NCBI RefSeq assembly: GCF_009909195.1
Contig: NZ_JAAAMU010000010.1
Span: 159,573-223,572, forward strand
Length of the DNA stretch: 64,000 nt
From: Paenibacillus sacheonensis
Lineage (GTDB): Bacteria; Bacillota; Bacilli; Paenibacillales; Paenibacillaceae
Reading direction: 5' to 3'
Below the pieces are notes generated by a model. That model did no database searches and was not told where the DNA came from. It saw nothing but the letters and a program-made list of their open reading frames with translations. Below are positions 1 to 8,618 of this stretch, in pieces. Position numbers and translations under genes: made by a program. The first letter of the stretch is position 1. Each line of letters starts with the position of its first letter.

Positions 1-882
1 GCCGATGAAGCCGAATTCTTCGCCGATGACGGAGAAGATGAAATCGCTGTACGGATACGGCATATACTTCAGCTTCTGCACGCTGTGACCGAAGCCTGCG
101 CCCGTGATGCCGCCGTGTCCCAGAGCTTCCAGGGAGCGGGACAAGTGATACGTCGTATTCTGCATGTCCGACGTGGGATCCATGAAAGCGGTGAAACGAT
201 TGATCCGATAGGACCAGCCGTCGGGATCGTGCAGCATGGATGCGCTCACAAGAGCGGTCACGATGAAGCCGATGATAATGCTGGACAAGAACAGCTGTTT
301 GAGATTCGCGCCCCCGGCAACGATAATGATCAACGAAGCGGCGGCAATAACGATACAGGCACCCAGGTCAGGCTGAAGCATGATAAGTCCGCAAATGATG
401 GCGATGATGATAAAGACTGGAACTAGGCCTTTCTTGAAGTCTCGAAATTTCTCGCCTTTCTTGGCAATCAGAGAGCCTAAATATAATACGAGTCCCAGCT
501 TTGCGAATTCAGTAGGCTGAATGCCGAGCGAGCCGATGCCGAACCAGCTTCGTGCTCCGTTCAGGCTTTTGCCGATAAACGGAACGAGGATGAGCATAAT
601 CAATACGGGGAAGAAGTAGATGATAAAACCTTTCTTGAACGCCGTAAAGGGGATATTCATCACCACGAACATGCCGATCGTGCCAAGCAGCGCAAATTCC
701 AGCTGGCGTTTCGTAAAATAGAGGGCGTCAAAATTGTTGCTCTTGGAAATGGCCGCCGTATTGGAGCTGGCGCTGAAAACCATGATCAACCCGAAGCCGA
801 CAAGGAGCAGCGTGAGCACGAGAAGCAAGAAATCCGGCCTGCCGCGCAGGCCGTTCGTCTTTGGTTTCATTTGTGGACCCAT
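1..882 (-). CDS. ftsW: FtsW/RodA/SpoVE-family cell-division protein, partial
   Basis: Integral membrane SEDS-family peptidoglycan polymerase or lipid II handling protein of cell division. The gene reads leftwards and its C-terminus lies outside the window. The translation shows a short basic N-terminus, then several hydrophobic segments (first one LLLVLTLLLVGFGLIMVFSA), the family motif region QPTEFAKLGLVLYL, LQPDLGAC, and near the window edge SDFIFSVIGEEFGFIG, which is characteristic of FtsW/SpoVE. Two in-frame starts exist: ATG at 882, 6 bp after the upstream stop, or ATG at 870; neither has a strong ribosome site, so coupling to the upstream gene is likely. FtsW, SpoVE and RodA cannot be separated firmly from this fragment; FtsW is the best guess. 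Confidence 0.85.
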   Translation of the reverse strand, partial: MGPQMKPKTNGLRGRPDFLLLVLTLLLVGFGLIMVFSASSNTAAISKSNNFDALYFTKRQLEFALLGTIGMFVVMNIPFTAFKKGFIIYFFPVLIMLILVPFIGKSLNGARSWFGIGSLGIQPTEFAKLGLVLYLGSLIAKKGEKFRDFKKGLVPVFIIIAIICGLIMLQPDLGACIVIAAASLIIIVAGGANLKQLFLSSIIIGFIVTALVSASMLHDPDGWSYRINRFTAFMDPTSDMQNTTYHLSRSLEALGHGGITGAGFGHSVQKLKYMPYPYSDFIFSVIGEEFGFIG

Positions 883-888
883 CGTGGA

Positions 889-1233
889 TTAGGCAAGCAG
901 CTTCTTAAGTTCTTGCAAGCGCTGCGTCGCAGCGTTCAGAATCGGCTGCGGAATCGCGGTCTCATAATCCAAGCCATGCGGGAAAGTAGCTCGTCCGATA
1001 TAGACGGATTCCACTTGCAGCACGGCGTGAGCCGACTCCAACTTGCCTTCAATCGCGCGGACGTTGAAGCGCAAGTAGTAATCTTCGCGGTTAGTGCGGT
1101 CTTCCAGCTTTAAATCGTACGTTGCGCGGTAATATTCCCATTGCCAGCGAACGAAGCCGAGCTTCTCCGCGGACTCGTCTAGATGCGAGAGTTCGCTACT
1201 CATGCCGTTCAAGCCCGTATTCTCAATAATCAT
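889..1233 (-). CDS. YugN-like family protein
   Basis: Small soluble protein of 114 residues with no signal peptide or membrane segment. The pattern of an N-terminal LGFVRWQWEYYRATYDLKLED block, a central YYLRFNVRAIEGKLE block and a VYIGRATFPHGLDYE block resembles the YugN-like family of unknown function; that assignment is from memory of the family and is moderate. The start is set by a GGAGG site 8 bases upstream. It sits directly upstream of the FtsW-family gene on the same strand and is probably cotranscribed with it. Function unknown; the neighbour suggests no more than a shared promoter. Confidence 0.6.
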   Translation of the reverse strand: MIIENTGLNGMSSELSHLDESAEKLGFVRWQWEYYRATYDLKLEDRTNREDYYLRFNVRAIEGKLESAHAVLQVESVYIGRATFPHGLDYETAIPQPILNAATQRLQELKKLLA

Positions 1234-1380
1234 GGATGATCCTCCTTCAAGCTGTAGAGCAGGTTTTCTTCTTCATATGATAGTCGTTTTCAGGGGGCAG
1301 TGCAAGCCTCCGGCGAAGCGCCTTGCAACGCTAAAAGTGACAGCTTTACGAAAAATGTTCTCTTTTATTGGCAAAAAACT

Positions 1381-1409
1381 TTCGTACGCCATTTCGCTTC
1401 TGCTACAAT
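1381..1409 (+). promoter_or_regulatory. Candidate sigma-A promoter for the amidohydrolase gene
   Basis: A TACAAT -10 element at 1404-1409 lies 17 bases after a weak TTCGTA -35 at 1381-1386 and about 45 bases ahead of the GTG start at 1455. The -10 is good, the -35 poor. Confidence 0.4.
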
Positions 1410-1454
1410 AAATAAAGAGATCCTGATACTCGAAACGCTAGGGGGTTTGTAAGC

Positions 1455-2660
1455 GTGAACTTGAATTCGAAATTGGACGCACGGCTGCAAACTGCTTATC
1501 CGAATATGGTGGCCTGGCGCCGCTATTTGCACCAGCACCCGGAATTGTCATTTCAAGAGAAAGAAACGTCCCGCTGGATCGCGGACCGGCTGCGCGAAAT
1601 CGGCTGCGAAGTAAGGGAAGGCGTCGGAGGTTATGGTCTCGTCGCGACCGTGCACGGTACTAAGCCGGGTCCTGCGATCGCGCTGCGGACCGATATCGAT
1701 GCGCTGCCGATCCAGGACGAGAAAGACACGGATTATATATCGACGGTGCCCGGCGTCATGCACGCTTGCGGTCACGATGCGCATACGGCGACCATGCTTG
1801 CGATCGCTGCCTGTTACCAATCCAATCGAGACGAATTCGCAGGCGAGCGGCGGCTTCTCTTCCAGCCGGCCGAGGAAGTGTCGCCCGGCGGCGCGATCGG
1901 CATGATCAAGGACGGCGCGCTTGCCGGTATCGATGCCGTTTACGGCGTGCATCTCTGGACGCCGATTCCTTACGGCATCGTCGCTACGCGGCCGGGGCCG
2001 TTCATGGCGGCGCCTGACGAGATCTATATCGATATCGTCGGCAAAGGCGGACACGGCGCTTTGCCGCACGAGACGATCGACGCGGTCTTCGTCGGCTCGG
2101 CCATGGTACAGGCCTTGCAGTCGATCGTCAGCCGCAGCATGAACCCGCTTGATCCGGTGGTCGTCACGATCGGCTCGTTCCATGCGGGCTCGACGGCCAA
2201 TGTCATTGCGGAGCGATGCCGGTTGACCGGGACCGTACGGACCTTCAACGATGACGTCCGTGCGCTCGTGCGGCAACGATTGGAATCGGTGGTCAGCCAT
2301 ACCGCCTCGATGTACGGCGCAAGCGCCTATCTGGAGTATCGTTACGGTTATCCGACGGTCGTAAACGACGCGAAGGAAGCGGAACGTTTCTTCAAGGTAG
2401 CCGCCGACGCGTTCGGAGCGGAAGCGGTGAAGGAGTCCACGCTGATTATGGCTGGCGAGGATTTCACGTATTATTTGCGGGAAGTACCGGGCTGCTTCAT
2501 GTTCGTCGGAGCGGGAAATCCGGAGTGCGGCGCAACGTTCCCGCATCATCACCCGCGCTTCGATATCGATGAACGGGCTATGCTGAAATCGGCCAAGCTG
2601 ATGATGGCGATGGCGGAGGATTTCGCCGCCGAGACATTGTCCGGACGGATCGAAAGTTAG
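1455..2660 (+). CDS. M20-family amidohydrolase (N-acyl-amino-acid / hippurate hydrolase type)
   Basis: Predicted cytosolic metallohydrolase of 401 residues that removes N-acyl groups from amino acids or related amides. The M20D signature is visible: RTDIDALP at 78-85, the metal-binding HACGHDAH at 103-110 with Cys105 and His107, PAEE near 138-141 and a late GAGNPECGATFPHHHPRFDID block carrying the terminal His ligand. Length matches the family. The start is GTG, preceded by AGGGGG with 9-base spacing. Preceded by its own candidate promoter and followed 100 bp later by the CBS gene. Exact substrate cannot be read from sequence. Confidence 0.88.
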   Translation: MNLNSKLDARLQTAYPNMVAWRRYLHQHPELSFQEKETSRWIADRLREIGCEVREGVGGYGLVATVHGTKPGPAIALRTDIDALPIQDEKDTDYISTVPGVMHACGHDAHTATMLAIAACYQSNRDEFAGERRLLFQPAEEVSPGGAIGMIKDGALAGIDAVYGVHLWTPIPYGIVATRPGPFMAAPDEIYIDIVGKGGHGALPHETIDAVFVGSAMVQALQSIVSRSMNPLDPVVVTIGSFHAGSTANVIAERCRLTGTVRTFNDDVRALVRQRLESVVSHTASMYGASAYLEYRYGYPTVVNDAKEAERFFKVAADAFGAEAVKESTLIMAGEDFTYYLREVPGCFMFVGAGNPECGATFPHHHPRFDIDERAMLKSAKLMMAMAEDFAAETLSGRIES

Positions 2661-2761
2661 CATGGACGATTAGCCGTTCCTGTGCAGCCGCATGCATGGA
2701 AGCTGCCGCAAATGGCGATTCTAAGGGATGATAACGAAGCATCTCGAGGAGGAACGCCAAA

Positions 2762-3208
2762 ATGGCTCGCAAAGTTAGCGAATTGATGTCGACGGACTGC
2801 GTAACGGCAACGTTACTGGATAATGTATACGAACTTGCCGTTCTAATGAGGGATCACGATATCGGCTTCGTGCCGATCGTGGACGGGAAGAAGCTGATCG
2901 GCGTCGTGACGGACCGGGATTTGGTCGTTCGGGGCTATGCGGCGAAGCATTCGGGCTCGACGGCCGTCGCGGAAGTCATCACGACGGATATGAAGACGAT
3001 CGATGCCGACACTACCGTCGACGAGGCTGCCAAACTGATGGCGGATAACCAAATCAGACGATTGCCGGTCGTAAAGAACGGCGAGCTTGCCGGAATCGTG
3101 TCCATCGGCGATCTGGCGGTTCGCGAAATCTTCGTCAATGAGGCGGGCGATGCGCTCAGCAGCATTTCACAACAGGGATCGGGCGAGTCCCATGCGGCAT
3201 TTCATTAA
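2762..3208 (+). CDS. CBS-domain pair protein
   Basis: A 148-residue stand-alone pair of CBS domains (roughly residues 7-60 and 72-125), each with the usual V.V(V/I)...L.G(I/V)V(T/S)..D pattern: IGVVTDRDLVVRGYAA in the first, AGIVSIGDLAVREI in the second. Such proteins bind adenine nucleotides and act as energy or redox sensors, or are general stress proteins; the ligand here is unknown. Start ATG follows GGAGG by 8 bases. A strong terminator follows at 3230, so the transcript ends here. Confidence 0.85.
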   Translation: MARKVSELMSTDCVTATLLDNVYELAVLMRDHDIGFVPIVDGKKLIGVVTDRDLVVRGYAAKHSGSTAVAEVITTDMKTIDADTTVDEAAKLMADNQIRRLPVVKNGELAGIVSIGDLAVREIFVNEAGDALSSISQQGSGESHAAFH

Positions 3209-3229
3209 GTAAATCAAACGTCGAAAGCA

Positions 3230-3267
3230 GCGCAATCCTACACGGGGTTGCGCTTTTTTGTTTTTTT
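3230..3267 (+). terminator. Rho-independent terminator after CBS gene
   Basis: GCGCAA (3230-3235) pairs with TTGCGC (3248-3253) and is followed by a T6-G-T7 tract. Confidence 0.8.
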
Positions 3268-3368
3268 CAGGTCTTCGTAAGTCGACGAATAAGCAGCTGA
3301 GGTGCATAAAAAAAAGCGGTTACTGTCATACTGAGGTATTATCTTGAATCCGGGAGATGGTGAACGTG

Positions 3369-5087
3369 ATGAAACGCGATCGGCCCTTGTGCGTCCAAGC
3401 CGACTTGACGGTGCTGTTGGATGACAGGCATGAGCAGGCGGAGGCTGCGCGCGAGCAGTTGAGCCGTTTTGCCGATTTGACCAAGCGTCCGGGACATATT
3501 CACACCTACCGCATAACGCCGATGTCGTTATGGAATGCGGCGTCAGCCGGGGTAGCGCCGGATGAAATCATTGAAGGGCTGATAGCGTTCAGCTCGAATG
3601 AAGTTCCGCTGCAAGTCGTAAGCGCCATTCGCAAGCTGGGGGGGCGGTACGGCAAGCTTAAGCTGCAGCAAACCGGCGAGGGAAGCCTGCTGCTGCTCGG
3701 CGAAGAAGAACTGCTTGCTTCGCTGGAGGAGAAGGCCGCGATTGCGGATACGTGGCTGCCGATCCGAGACCCCGGGCAGCGCAGCGTGAAACCGGAAGCG
3801 AGGGGACTGCTGAAACAGGAACTGACCAGGCTCGGCTATCCGGTTCTGGATTTGGCCGGTTACCGGCATGGAGAAGCGCTGGAAGTGGAGCTGAGTCCTC
3901 GAACGGCCGGCGGCCGCATGTTCCAGCTTCGAGACTATCAGGAACGTGCGGTCAATTTATTTTATCGGGAAGGGCAGGTCGAGGGCGGAAGCGGCGTGCT
4001 GGTGCTGCCATGCGGAGCGGGGAAGACGATTATCGGCATCGCGGCACTGGCCCGCATGCGCTGCGATACGCTGATCTTGACCTCCAACGTCACATCGGTC
4101 AACCAATGGAAGTCGGAGCTGCTGGATAAGACCTCGCTGCAAGATGAGCAGATCGGCACGTATGCCGCATCGTCCAAGGAAGTCAGGCCCGTGACGATCG
4201 CGACGTATCAAATATTGACGAGCCGCCGGCAGAAGAGCGAGGAGTACGCACATATGCGGTTATTCAGCCAACGGAACTGGGGGCTGATTATTTATGACGA
4301 GGTGCATTTGCTTCCGGCACCCGTGTTTCGCATGACGGCAGACCTGCAGGCGACGAGAAGGCTCGGATTGACGGCGACGCTTGTCCGCGAAGACGGGAGG
4401 GAACAGGACGTGTTCTCCCTGATCGGGCCGAAACGGTTCGATTTGCCCTGGAAAACGCTCGAGACGCGGAATTGGATCGCTTCCTTGACTTGTACGGAAA
4501 TCCGGGTGCCGCTTGCGCATGAAGAGGTCGAAGCCTATGTTGCCGCAGGGGAGAAGGCCAAAATCCGCATCGCCGGCGAAAATAAAGACAAGGTTCATGT
4601 GGTGCGCGAACTGCTGAAGCTGCATGCCGGCAAGCCAGCGCTCGTAATCGGCCAATATTTGAGCCAGCTGCATCAGCTTGCGGAAGAATTGGACGCACCC
4701 GTTCTAACGGGCGAGCTGTCCCATGAGGAGAGAGCCACACTATACGGACGCTTCAAGTCCGGTGAAATTTCGGTGCTGGTCGTCTCCAAGGTCGCGAATT
4801 TCGCCGTCGATTTGCCTGAAGCGGCAGTCGCGATTCAAGTGTCGGGCAGCTATGGCTCGCGGCAGGAGGAAGCACAGCGAATTGGACGGATCCTGCGGCC
4901 GAAAACCCGCGACAACGAGGCGTGGTTCTACACGGTCGTTACGGGCGGAACGAAAGAAACGGAGTATGCCGGCAGACGGCAGTTGTTCCTGCTCGAGCAA
5001 GGGTATCGTTACGCACTCGAGGACTGGCCGGAGCTGCAAAACCGTATTCAAGGGGCCGAGACAGCCAAACGGGGGGCTGCGCAGTGA
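3369..5087 (+). CDS. XPB/ERCC3-type superfamily 2 DNA helicase
   Basis: Predicted 3'-to-5' ATP-dependent DNA translocase of about 572 residues. Counting from ATG 3369: an N-terminal XPB-like region, an RDYQERAV Q-motif region near 188, Walker A PCGAGKT at 214-220, DEVH at 310-313, GLTATLVRED near 333 carrying the RED tripeptide typical of XPB, and motif VI with QRIGRILRPK near 503. These features separate it from UvrB or RecG. The start is uncertain: GGGAG touches an upstream ATG at 3357, so GTG 3366 or ATG 3369 are likelier. Its stop overlaps the GTG start of the helicase-associated gene (GTGA), indicating translational coupling. In mycobacteria an XPB gene is likewise paired with a helicase-associated protein. 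Cellular role in bacteria is not settled; repair is the usual suggestion. Confidence 0.88.
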   Translation: MKRDRPLCVQADLTVLLDDRHEQAEAAREQLSRFADLTKRPGHIHTYRITPMSLWNAASAGVAPDEIIEGLIAFSSNEVPLQVVSAIRKLGGRYGKLKLQQTGEGSLLLLGEEELLASLEEKAAIADTWLPIRDPGQRSVKPEARGLLKQELTRLGYPVLDLAGYRHGEALEVELSPRTAGGRMFQLRDYQERAVNLFYREGQVEGGSGVLVLPCGAGKTIIGIAALARMRCDTLILTSNVTSVNQWKSELLDKTSLQDEQIGTYAASSKEVRPVTIATYQILTSRRQKSEEYAHMRLFSQRNWGLIIYDEVHLLPAPVFRMTADLQATRRLGLTATLVREDGREQDVFSLIGPKRFDLPWKTLETRNWIASLTCTEIRVPLAHEEVEAYVAAGEKAKIRIAGENKDKVHVVRELLKLHAGKPALVIGQYLSQLHQLAEELDAPVLTGELSHEERATLYGRFKSGEISVLVVSKVANFAVDLPEAAVAIQVSGSYGSRQEEAQRIGRILRPKTRDNEAWFYTVVTGGTKETEYAGRRQLFLLEQGYRYALEDWPELQNRIQGAETAKRGAAQ

Positions 5088-6976
5088 ACGTTCGCCAAAT
5101 CACCGACAAGCTCTCCGAGGGGGAGATCGCTCGCATGCAGGCGCATCCCATGTGGGAAGCATGTCATCCCGCAGCGAGCTGGCCAGACGCGTTGACGGAC
5201 CCGAGGTGCACGGCATCCGCATGGCACTTGATGACGGCCGAGGCGGCACTGACGCTGGAAATCATCGTGTGCGGCCCGGGCCCGCTTGCCTTCTCCGAGG
5301 AACAGCTGCTGCAGGCTGCACGGCCGGGCATCGCGGGAGCGACGCTTCGTTTCGGTTTGCTTCGTCTCACGGAAGCGGGCATCGTGTTTGCCGTGCGCAA
5401 AGGCTGGGGAGAGAAGCTGTTCATGCTGCCGCTCGACAGTTTCTTCCCGTGGCACAGCACGATCATGGAAATTCACAGAAACAGGGACGCTGTTTGCACG
5501 CTGCAAGCCGTGGATCCGCTGACGATAGACGCTATTGAGGAATCCGGCTATGTTCCGCCGTTCAGCCTGCAGCTCTTGCATGCGATGGCGCAGTTGGAGG
5601 ACGCTGGCATGAAATTCACCTCGAAGGGCGTTCTGACGAAACGCACGATCGCCAAAGGCGCCGAGCAGCTGTACTTAGAAGATCGGACGCTAACGGAGCT
5701 GTTAACGCCTGCTGCTGCGCCGGCAGCGGGAAATGCGGAAGCGGCAGGCGCATATCCGCCTGCGCTGCTCTTCGTGCTGGAGACAGCCGTCGAGAATGGC
5801 TGGCTTCGCGTGAAGGATGGCGCTTTCGCGCTTCAGAACGACAGCTGGCAGGAATGGCTTGGCGAGTGGCCGATACGTCGGGAGGGACAGCTGTTCAGGC
5901 AGCTGCTATCCGTCGTATGCGCACGTAATACCGCTGCGGCGGCCTGCGCCGCGAGCTTATGCTCGCTTGAAGCCGGCGTCTGGTACCGGCTGGAAGAGAT
6001 CGAAGCCGGCGGAATGGAGCGTCAGAAGCTGTTAGCCAAGCCGCATGCGTCGACGATAGATGCCTGGTGCCGACTATTCAGGCAATTAGGCTGGATCGAA
6101 AACGGCGTAGATCAGCAAGGCAAAGCGGTTGTCAAGTGGCTTCTGGATGCCCGGGCCGAATCGCGAATGACTGAATTCCGCGCCTCTGAACCCGTCATGG
6201 CTGAGTCTAACACGGCACGGCAGAGGGAGCATGCAGAAAATGCAGACCAAGCGGAAGCTTTCGGTTCCGGGGCTGTTCAACTCACCCCCGACGGCGACCT
6301 GTATGTGGACATGAGCTGTTCCTATAGGGATCGTTGGAAGCTCGAGTTGATAGCTGCGCGCCGGAGGACGGATCATACGACGGTCTACCGCATGGATGCA
6401 GGCAGCATCAAACGCGCCGGCGGTGCAAGGTGGACATCGGACTCGATCGTCGCTTACTTGGAACGCTTGACTCAGGATCCGCTGCCGGATCCGGTGCGAG
6501 CTGCGATCAAGCAGGGGATGAACGGTTACGACGATTATTCGGATCCCAAGAGCGTTGTTTCCATCCAGCCAGCGAAACGAAGCTACGAAACAGTTCCGCT
6601 TGATGTCTATTATGAGCCGGCATTGGGCGGAACCTATGAGCTGCTCCATGACCGAATGAGCGAGAAGCATTTATTCGCTGGGATGGAAGAGGTACCTTCG
6701 ATGTGGCTGAAGCAGTTCAGATCCTACCATCTGTCGACGAGGCGGGATATGATGGAGCAGGCTTTGTCGTGGCGGACAACGGTCAAGCTGAATTGCGAAG
6801 GCGCGGTTACCCTGTTCGTTCCGGAGCGCATCGTCGACGAGGCGGACGGCATGTGGGCGGTTTGCGGACATGCACAGCCGAAACCGGAAACGGAGCCCTT
6901 GACGGCCGTGAAGCTGTATCCGGGGATGTGGGAGGAAATGATGCTCGTGCTTCCGGTTCCGCCCGTGAATTCATAG
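5084..6976 (+). CDS. Helicase-associated (XPB N-terminal-like) protein, partner of the XPB helicase
   Basis: A 630-residue protein starting at GTG 5084 inside the helicase stop codon, with GGGGGG just upstream. The central part (about residues 400-490) has the pattern DLYVDMSCSYRDRWKLELIA ... TVYRMDAGSIKRA ... SIVAYLERLTQDPLPDPV, which matches the domain otherwise found at the N-terminus of XPB/Ssl2 (Helicase_C_3 in Pfam naming). The first 170 residues look like tandem winged-helix material. No nuclease motif (such as that of archaeal Bax1) is visible. Inference: it docks on or regulates the helicase. The last ~120 residues have no feature I recognise. Confidence 0.7.
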   Translation: MNVRQITDKLSEGEIARMQAHPMWEACHPAASWPDALTDPRCTASAWHLMTAEAALTLEIIVCGPGPLAFSEEQLLQAARPGIAGATLRFGLLRLTEAGIVFAVRKGWGEKLFMLPLDSFFPWHSTIMEIHRNRDAVCTLQAVDPLTIDAIEESGYVPPFSLQLLHAMAQLEDAGMKFTSKGVLTKRTIAKGAEQLYLEDRTLTELLTPAAAPAAGNAEAAGAYPPALLFVLETAVENGWLRVKDGAFALQNDSWQEWLGEWPIRREGQLFRQLLSVVCARNTAAAACAASLCSLEAGVWYRLEEIEAGGMERQKLLAKPHASTIDAWCRLFRQLGWIENGVDQQGKAVVKWLLDARAESRMTEFRASEPVMAESNTARQREHAENADQAEAFGSGAVQLTPDGDLYVDMSCSYRDRWKLELIAARRRTDHTTVYRMDAGSIKRAGGARWTSDSIVAYLERLTQDPLPDPVRAAIKQGMNGYDDYSDPKSVVSIQPAKRSYETVPLDVYYEPALGGTYELLHDRMSEKHLFAGMEEVPSMWLKQFRSYHLSTRRDMMEQALSWRTTVKLNCEGAVTLFVPERIVDEADGMWAVCGHAQPKPETEPLTAVKLYPGMWEEMMLVLPVPPVNS

Positions 6977-7018
6977 CTTCGAATTCATCGTCTGCTCTAC
7001 CTTTTTGCGATCAGGGTA

Positions 7019-7027
7019 TGGTATGAT
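7019..7027 (+). promoter_or_regulatory. Candidate extended -10 promoter for ricF-ylbG
   Basis: TG-G-TATGAT forms an extended -10 element 43 bases before the ricF start; no good -35 is visible. Confidence 0.4.
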
Positions 7028-7070
7028 ACGTGTAAGGCTTAGCCTATTGATCATAAAGGGGGCAGAATTA

Positions 7071-7598
7071 ATGGAAACCTTGCCGTTAACGGACCCCGCA
7101 GCGTTCGAACTGGATTTGCCGCTCTTCGAATCTTTTGATTCTTTTGAGTTTGCTAGTCCGGCATCGCTCGATATGGGGCAGCTGCTTTTGCGCGCCTACG
7201 AAATTGGCGATTTAGTAAACCAGTCGGCGGAAGTTGCCGAATATGCATATTGGAAATCCGTTGTCGACGCGAACGATCAAGTGCGTCAGCTCGTGAAGCA
7301 GTTCGAGAAGGCGAAAGAGCTATTCGTGGACTGCGAACGGTTCGGTCGGTTTCACCCGGACTATAACGCCGCGAAGGACAACGTGCAGGAGGTTCAGCGG
7401 CAGCTGAACGAGATCGAATGCGTCAGCCGATTCAAGGCGGCCGAGCAAGCCGTCGACGATCTGCTGCATGCGATTGCGGCGGAGATCGCAGCTGCAGTAT
7501 CGGATACGATCAAGGTGCCGAGCAACGATCCGCTGCCTAAGGGCGGCGGTTGCGGCAGCGGCGGTTCGTGCAGCTGCGGCAGCGGCGGCTGCGGGTAA
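7071..7598 (+). CDS. ricF: YlbF/RicF-family regulator with cysteine-rich tail
   Basis: A 175-residue Com_YlbF-family protein. In B. subtilis RicF works with RicA and RicT in a complex that promotes RNase Y-dependent mRNA maturation and influences competence, sporulation and biofilm formation, and that binds iron-sulfur clusters. The core here is a helical domain (about residues 30-150) with LLLRAYEIGDLVNQS and FHPDYNAAKDNVQEVQRQLN. The C-terminus is a glycine/serine tail carrying five cysteines (GGGCGSGGSCSCGSGGCG), which would suit cluster ligation. ATG 7071 is preceded by AAAGGGGG at 8 bases. ylbG follows 25 bp later, the usual neighbour. Confidence 0.85.
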   Translation: METLPLTDPAAFELDLPLFESFDSFEFASPASLDMGQLLLRAYEIGDLVNQSAEVAEYAYWKSVVDANDQVRQLVKQFEKAKELFVDCERFGRFHPDYNAAKDNVQEVQRQLNEIECVSRFKAAEQAVDDLLHAIAAEIAAAVSDTIKVPSNDPLPKGGGCGSGGSCSCGSGGCG

Positions 7599-7623
7599 GA
7601 GAGAGGAGAACGGGGGGCATTTC

Positions 7624-7887
7624 ATGTTTTCGGAACGCGTGGGTTATATCATATGGGTCAGCGATCTAAAAGCTGCCCGTTCGCTAGAAAAATATGGAAC
7701 GGTTCATTACATGTCACGTAAAATGCATTATGTCGTGATGTACATGAACGCCGACCGGGCGGAAGAAGTCGTGCGCAACATGGGACGCCTGCCTTTCGTA
7801 AAACGCATCGAACGCTCGTATCGCAATGAAATAAAAACGGAATATACCCAGGGCGTTCCAGATAAAACACGTTTTTACAGCTTGTAG
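7624..7887 (+). CDS. ylbG: YlbG family protein (DUF2129)
   Basis: An 87-residue protein of the YlbG family: GYIIWVSDLKAARSLEKYG followed by HYMSRKMHYVVMYMN and LPFVKRIERSYRNEIKTEY. The family is small, soluble and uncharacterised, and is almost always next to ylbF. ATG 7624 is preceded by GGGGGG with a 7-base gap. A strong terminator closes the two-gene unit. Function unknown; linkage to ricF is the only clue. Confidence 0.85.
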   Translation: MFSERVGYIIWVSDLKAARSLEKYGTVHYMSRKMHYVVMYMNADRAEEVVRNMGRLPFVKRIERSYRNEIKTEYTQGVPDKTRFYSL

Positions 7888-7892
7888 TCGCA

Positions 7893-7929
7893 GGCTCCCG
7901 GCCGAATTTTGAAGTCGGGAGCCTTTTTA
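7893..7929 (+). terminator. Rho-independent terminator after ylbG
   Basis: GGCTCCCG (7893-7900) pairs with CGGGAGCC (7916-7923), followed by T5. Confidence 0.85.
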
Positions 7930-7981
7930 CAACTTCAGTACATCCATTATGTTCCATATTTGGGGCGAGTTTATTTTTATG

Positions 7982-8009
7982 TTGAAATCTCGGACATGCA
8001 TGCTACAAT
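7982..8009 (+). promoter_or_regulatory. Sigma-A promoter for the orphan gene at 8066
   Basis: TTGAAA (7982-7987), 16-base spacer, TACAAT (8004-8009), with an extended -10 TG at 8001-8002. Confidence 0.65.
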
Positions 8010-8065
8010 AATATGGAAAGTACAATAGATAATAAGGCCTACTTCAGGGGAGGGGTGGATCGCGT

Positions 8066-8503
8066 ATGAAAGACAAGATGACCGATAGATGGAACACCTA
8101 CGAGTCGTTCCATGTCGTATTGGGCGATAAAAAAGTGGCGGATATTGTCATCACGAACCACGCCAAGAGCCGCTGGGCCGACCGCGTCGAGAGCGAAAAA
8201 ACCGGCTTTGAAGATATCGCAGACTTCATGTGGCAGTGCCTGAAGCAAGGACGAATGGAACCTTATTACCGAAACGAGCAGGACGTTTATCTGATTGACG
8301 ATGACTTGGTGTTCGTGGCCGAATTTGCTGTATTGGAGAAAGAAACGGATCTGACCGGCAATCCGCTGCACAAAATGATCGTTGTCACTTTTCTGGGAAG
8401 AATGTCTGAGACTATAGAACTACGCGATTTGAAGTCTTATTATTCCTGGCTGCGTCATTCCAGAAGAATGACCTTAATCAAAAACAGCCGCAAACGCAAG
8501 TAA
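8066..8503 (+). CDS. Hypothetical protein with HAKSRW motif
   Basis: A 145-residue protein I do not recognise. It is soluble, with a basic C-terminus (RHSRRMTLIKNSRKRK). Residues 27-40, IVITNHAKSRWADR, recall the His-Ala-x-x-Arg patterns of small RNase-toxin-like or DUF4258 folds, but the likeness is too short to name a family. The middle alternates acidic and hydrophobic stretches (DVYLIDDDLVFVAEFAVLE) suggestive of a beta-rich fold. ATG 8066 has AGGGGAGGGG upstream; an in-frame ATG at 8078 is possible. It has its own promoter and terminator, so it is a single-gene unit. No antitoxin-like partner is adjacent. Confidence 0.65.
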   Translation: MKDKMTDRWNTYESFHVVLGDKKVADIVITNHAKSRWADRVESEKTGFEDIADFMWQCLKQGRMEPYYRNEQDVYLIDDDLVFVAEFAVLEKETDLTGNPLHKMIVVTFLGRMSETIELRDLKSYYSWLRHSRRMTLIKNSRKRK

Positions 8504-8523
8504 AGTGGAAAATAAGAAGTCAG

Positions 8524-8549
8524 GCACGGGCTGAAGCTCGTGCTTTTTC
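8524..8549 (+). terminator. Rho-independent terminator
   Basis: GCACGGGC pairs with GCTCGTGC (one G-T pair) around a TGAA loop, followed by T5. Confidence 0.75.
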
Positions 8550-8618
8550 TTATCAGTCGGGTAAATCCCGCACCGTTTGATGTATAATAATGCGAAGAGA
8601 AAGGGAGGGATGCCCTTC

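Noticed and set aside
1548..2663. A 371-residue minus-strand open frame opposite the M20 amidohydrolase
   Set aside because: Shadow of the amidohydrolase gene, which has intact metal-binding motifs.
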